A DNA stretch of 54,374 nt from Klebsiella pneumoniae (lineage in GTDB: Bacteria > Verrucomicrobiota > Verrucomicrobiia > Limisphaerales > SXTU01), in the NCBI GenBank assembly GCA_943330855.2, contig CALQJI020000028.1, positions 1 to 54,374 on the forward strand, given 5' to 3'. The notes beneath the pieces are model-generated. The model saw nothing but the letters and a program-made list of their open reading frames with translations, was not told the origin of the DNA and made no database searches. The translations under genes were made by a program, and so were the position numbers. Shown here in pieces: positions 54,308 to 54,374 of the stretch (position 1 is the first letter of the stretch; the number at the start of each line of letters is the position of its first letter).

Positions 54308-54374
54308 CTACGCGGGTCGCCGCAAGCCTCCCGACCGCGAAAAGCCCCGCCAGGAGGCGTATAACTCCAGCAAA

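Overview
The window reads as a high-GC chromosomal segment of a PVC-group bacterium, most likely Verrucomicrobiota of the Pedosphaera/Limisphaerales type. The inference rests on gene content: a DUF1549/DUF1553-cytochrome gene paired with a DUF1501 gene, many secreted sulfatases, a prepilin-like protein with the [16 protein letters not shown] helix, SBBP, FG-GAP and NHL propellers, CehA/McbA-type PHP protein, and many Tat or Sec signals. Planctomycetota is the main alternative. No rRNA, tRNA, CRISPR array, prophage or transposase gene was found.

Layout. 0.1-12 kb: sugar/carbohydrate genes (Gfo/Idh/MocA oxidoreductase, SDR, sialate O-acetylesterase, DJ-1/PfpI protein, TIM-barrel isomerase, MFS carrier, zinc alcohol dehydrogenase), an ankyrin protein and an SBBP propeller. 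12-25 kb: mixed housekeeping and unknown genes (dapA, Spy-like protein, FAH-family hydrolase, M24-fold protein, four-cysteine protein beside rnc, lipoprotein, prepilin-like protein, small HTH protein, hisF, Uma2-like nuclease, PHP metallohydrolase, second TIM-barrel isomerase, 3'-5' exonuclease). 25.8-38.5 kb: a sulfatase island with six intact sulfatases, the C-terminal remnant of a seventh, an alpha/beta hydrolase, a concanavalin-like secreted protein and an NHL protein. Nearly all lie on the minus strand, and stop-start overlaps suggest co-transcription. All six intact sulfatases keep the modifiable cysteine; no maturation enzyme lies in the window. 38.7-47.4 kb: methyltransferase, FG-GAP protein, and two nagB copies about 90% identical in protein that flank the DUF1549/DUF1501 operon. 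47.4-54.4 kb: molybdate-type ABC permease and ATPase, a Rieske protein with a cytochrome b fused to two c-type haem motifs, a Cys-rich secreted peptide and glutamine-dependent NAD synthetase.

Together the genes suggest an aerobic, surface-active degrader of sulfated, acetylated and amino-sugar polysaccharides: exported sulfatases and esterases unmask the glycan, sugar isomerases and dehydrogenases process the monomers, and NagB feeds glucosamine-6-phosphate into glycolysis. This is inference from family knowledge.

The most unusual structure is not a single gene. Short (45-140 bp) palindromic elements of at least seven sequence types sit between genes and, in several places, inside coding sequence, where they seem to supply start regions, signal peptides or in-frame insertions. 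Many genes also lack a Shine-Dalgarno sequence and instead have a pyrimidine-rich leader ending in CCC or ACC just before ATG.
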